A stretch of DNA of 64,000 bases from CAZWCE01 sp964632505. GTDB taxonomy: Bacteria > Planctomycetota > Planctomycetia > Pirellulales > Thermoguttaceae. Each line of letters begins with the position of its first letter. Position 1 is the stretch's first letter. Of this stretch, positions 62,730-64,000 are shown one piece after another. The stretch spans positions 62,001-126,000 of the forward strand of contig CAZWCE010000010.1 in assembly GCA_964632505.1 (NCBI GenBank), read 5' to 3'. A program made the translations under genes and the position numbers. The notes beneath the pieces were generated by a model. It was not told the DNA's origin. It searched no databases and saw only the letters and a list, made by a program, of their open reading frames with translations.

Positions 62730-63857
62730 CTAGCGAGGTTTTTTGCGACTCAGCTTCGTGGTGGTGGATCTCCGATTTCCCTCTCCGGACTTGCCGGAAG
62801 ATTTCTTTGTTTTCTTCTTGGTGGTTTTCTTTCGGGGGGAAGCTTTCTTGGTCGATTTCGTGACTTTTTTCTTCTCCGTCGAAGGGGATTTCGATTTCTT
62901 GGTGCCGGAAGTTTTTTTCTTTTTCTTGGTTTTTTTCCTGGCAGGCGACGTGTCTTCCACCGTCTCCTCGGCGTGTTTGGTCGACTTCTTCTTCGCCGTG
63001 GATTTGGCCGGCGGCTTCTCCTCTTTTTCCTTCGGTTCGGGCGTTTTGCTCTTCTTGCGGCGTCCCGATTCCTCGGCGGATCGAGCCTCGGAAGGCGGCT
63101 TCGTTTTCTTCTCCGGTCGAGCCGTTTTCCGCGGCTCGGCTTCTTCGGATGATTCCTCCTCGCGGGCCTTCTCCGTACACCGATCCTTCCAGCGCTGCTC
63201 GGCCTTCGGATCGATCGACGTGAGAAGGGAAACCAGCTTCTTCTCGTTCGGATCGGCTTCGAGTTCGGTGGCGAACTGGTGCAGGTGGCGGGAAAACTCT
63301 TGCCCCTTGCTCTTGGGAATCGCTCGCTCGAGACCGGTGACCACCTCTTCGCCGGTCTTCTTTTTCGTAGACAAACCGAGAAGCTGAAAAACGCGCATCG
63401 CGGCATCATCGAGTGGAATGGAATGCCCGGAAAGAACATGCTGCGTTACGTAGGAACACATGAACGGGGTCACGCCGTCGTACCGGCAAAGCTCTTCGAC
63501 CGCCTGTCCGAGATTCTTCTTCCGGATCTCCTCCAAATCGAACACATAGAGTTTCTCGAAGACCGCGTGGAGCGTTTTGCGGATCCTTTCCGCGGCGGCG
63601 GAGGGATCGGGCAAGGTCGAGAGGACTTCACAAAGCTCTTCGACGGACGTCACCCGAACCTCGTTCCAGTCGAAATAATTGTGTTCCAGCGAGGCGAAGG
63701 CCTCTTCGGCCTTGTCCATCGGCGCGTTCTCCAAACATGCGGCATAGAGCAAGGTCTGCATGACCGGATATTCCGATTCCTTCGGCAAATCACGGTACTT
63801 CTTTCTCAGTGCGGATTGCAGTGCCTTGATCTTGCTGGAACGACTTTGTGTGGCCAT
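62730..63857 (-). CDS. Endonuclease III-like domain with histone H1-like lysine-rich tail
   Basis: 375 residues from the ATG at 63857. Residues ~1-190 align by eye with the HhH-GPD core of endonuclease III: 'SEYPVMQTLLYAACLENAP' (equivalent to FELLIAVLLSAQ), 'RYDGVTPFMCSYVTQHVLSG' and 'HSIPLDDAAMRVFQLLGL' (equivalent to IAVDTHIFRV). The catalytic Asp is kept, but the catalytic Lys, the hairpin GxG and the C-terminal iron-sulphur cysteines are lost. Residues ~225-375 are Lys/Ser/Thr/Pro/Glu-rich repeats (KKTKKKKKTSGTKKSKS), like AlgP or histone H1. Likely DNA-associated; function unknown. Confidence 0.7.
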   Translation of the reverse strand: MATQSRSSKIKALQSALRKKYRDLPKESEYPVMQTLLYAACLENAPMDKAEEAFASLEHNYFDWNEVRVTSVEELCEVLSTLPDPSAAAERIRKTLHAVFEKLYVFDLEEIRKKNLGQAVEELCRYDGVTPFMCSYVTQHVLSGHSIPLDDAAMRVFQLLGLSTKKKTGEEVVTGLERAIPKSKGQEFSRHLHQFATELEADPNEKKLVSLLTSIDPKAEQRWKDRCTEKAREEESSEEAEPRKTARPEKKTKPPSEARSAEESGRRKKSKTPEPKEKEEKPPAKSTAKKKSTKHAEETVEDTSPARKKTKKKKKTSGTKKSKSPSTEKKKVTKSTKKASPRKKTTKKKTKKSSGKSGEGNRRSTTTKLSRKKPR

Positions 63858-64000
63858 CTTTTTTTCGTCTCTTCTATCGTGGATTTTCGGAAAAGAAGGT
63901 CTCTGCGATCGATCCGGAGTGAGAAGCCCCCCCCGGAAATCCGTACTCCCGGGGACGCTCGTTTCGCCCTGAAGCGGTCCAATTTTCAAAGGCCGTCGGG

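Noticed and set aside
62743..63387. Phe-rich + strand frame opposite the lysine-rich protein tail
   Set aside because: It is the reverse complement of Lys codons (TTT/TTC runs), not an independent membrane protein.

Overview
The window looks like chromosomal core DNA of a Gram-negative, flagellated bacterium, most probably a planctomycete (Planctomycetota). This is inference from gene content. The pointers are a 3-dehydroquinate dehydratase/shikimate dehydrogenase fusion, a very large FlgL, a signal-peptide protein joining a methyltransferase-like domain to a PQQ-type propeller, a YebC/TPR/lysine-tail neighbourhood, and L- and P-ring flagellar genes that imply an outer membrane. No rRNA, tRNA, CRISPR array, insertion sequence or prophage is visible.

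Layout. 1-16020 (+): end of nusG, then rplK-rplA-rplJ-rplL, rpoB-rpoC, rpsL-rpsG-fusA, with an unusually long 1.3 kb gap between rplL and rpoB and no tuf after fusA. 16067-20695: a NikR-type regulator (-), a small zinc-ribbon protein (+) and a secreted quinoprotein-like propeller protein (+). 20780-31739 (-): one flagellar operon in transcription order flgF-flgG-flgA-flgH-flgI-flgJ-flgN-flgK-flgL (rod, rings, hook-filament junction). It is headed by a textbook sigma-54 promoter with two identical palindromic boxes 160-195 bp upstream. 32352-33749 (+): a class III aminotransferase.

33840-42176 is mostly minus strand: a GH10 glycosidase, citrate synthase, an orphan spike-like beta-rich protein (+), and a probable sugar-catabolic group: VOC protein, Tat-signal cupin, LsrF-type aldolase/thiolase, and DhaL and DhaK kinase subunits. 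42538-48249 (-): prepilin peptidase, shikimate kinase, the AroD-AroE fusion and MutL. 48280-54362 (-): a DUF2007-like membrane protein, an NtrC-type response regulator with a cytosolic histidine kinase, PNPase and S15. 54831-63857 (-): ComEC, DAHP synthase, an atypical PII protein, YebC, a large TPR protein, and an endonuclease III-like domain fused to a histone H1-like lysine tail.

How it fits together. The first 16 kb is translation and transcription machinery. The flagellar operon appears RpoN-dependent, and the NtrC-type regulator at 49025-50467 is a candidate activator by inference only. AroF, AroD-E and AroK supply the shikimate pathway from three places. The most novel-looking items are the DhaK/DhaL/LsrF/cupin group, the palindromes upstream of the flagellar operon, the 1035-residue repeat-containing FlgL, the EndoIII-like/H1-tail protein and the orphan spike protein.
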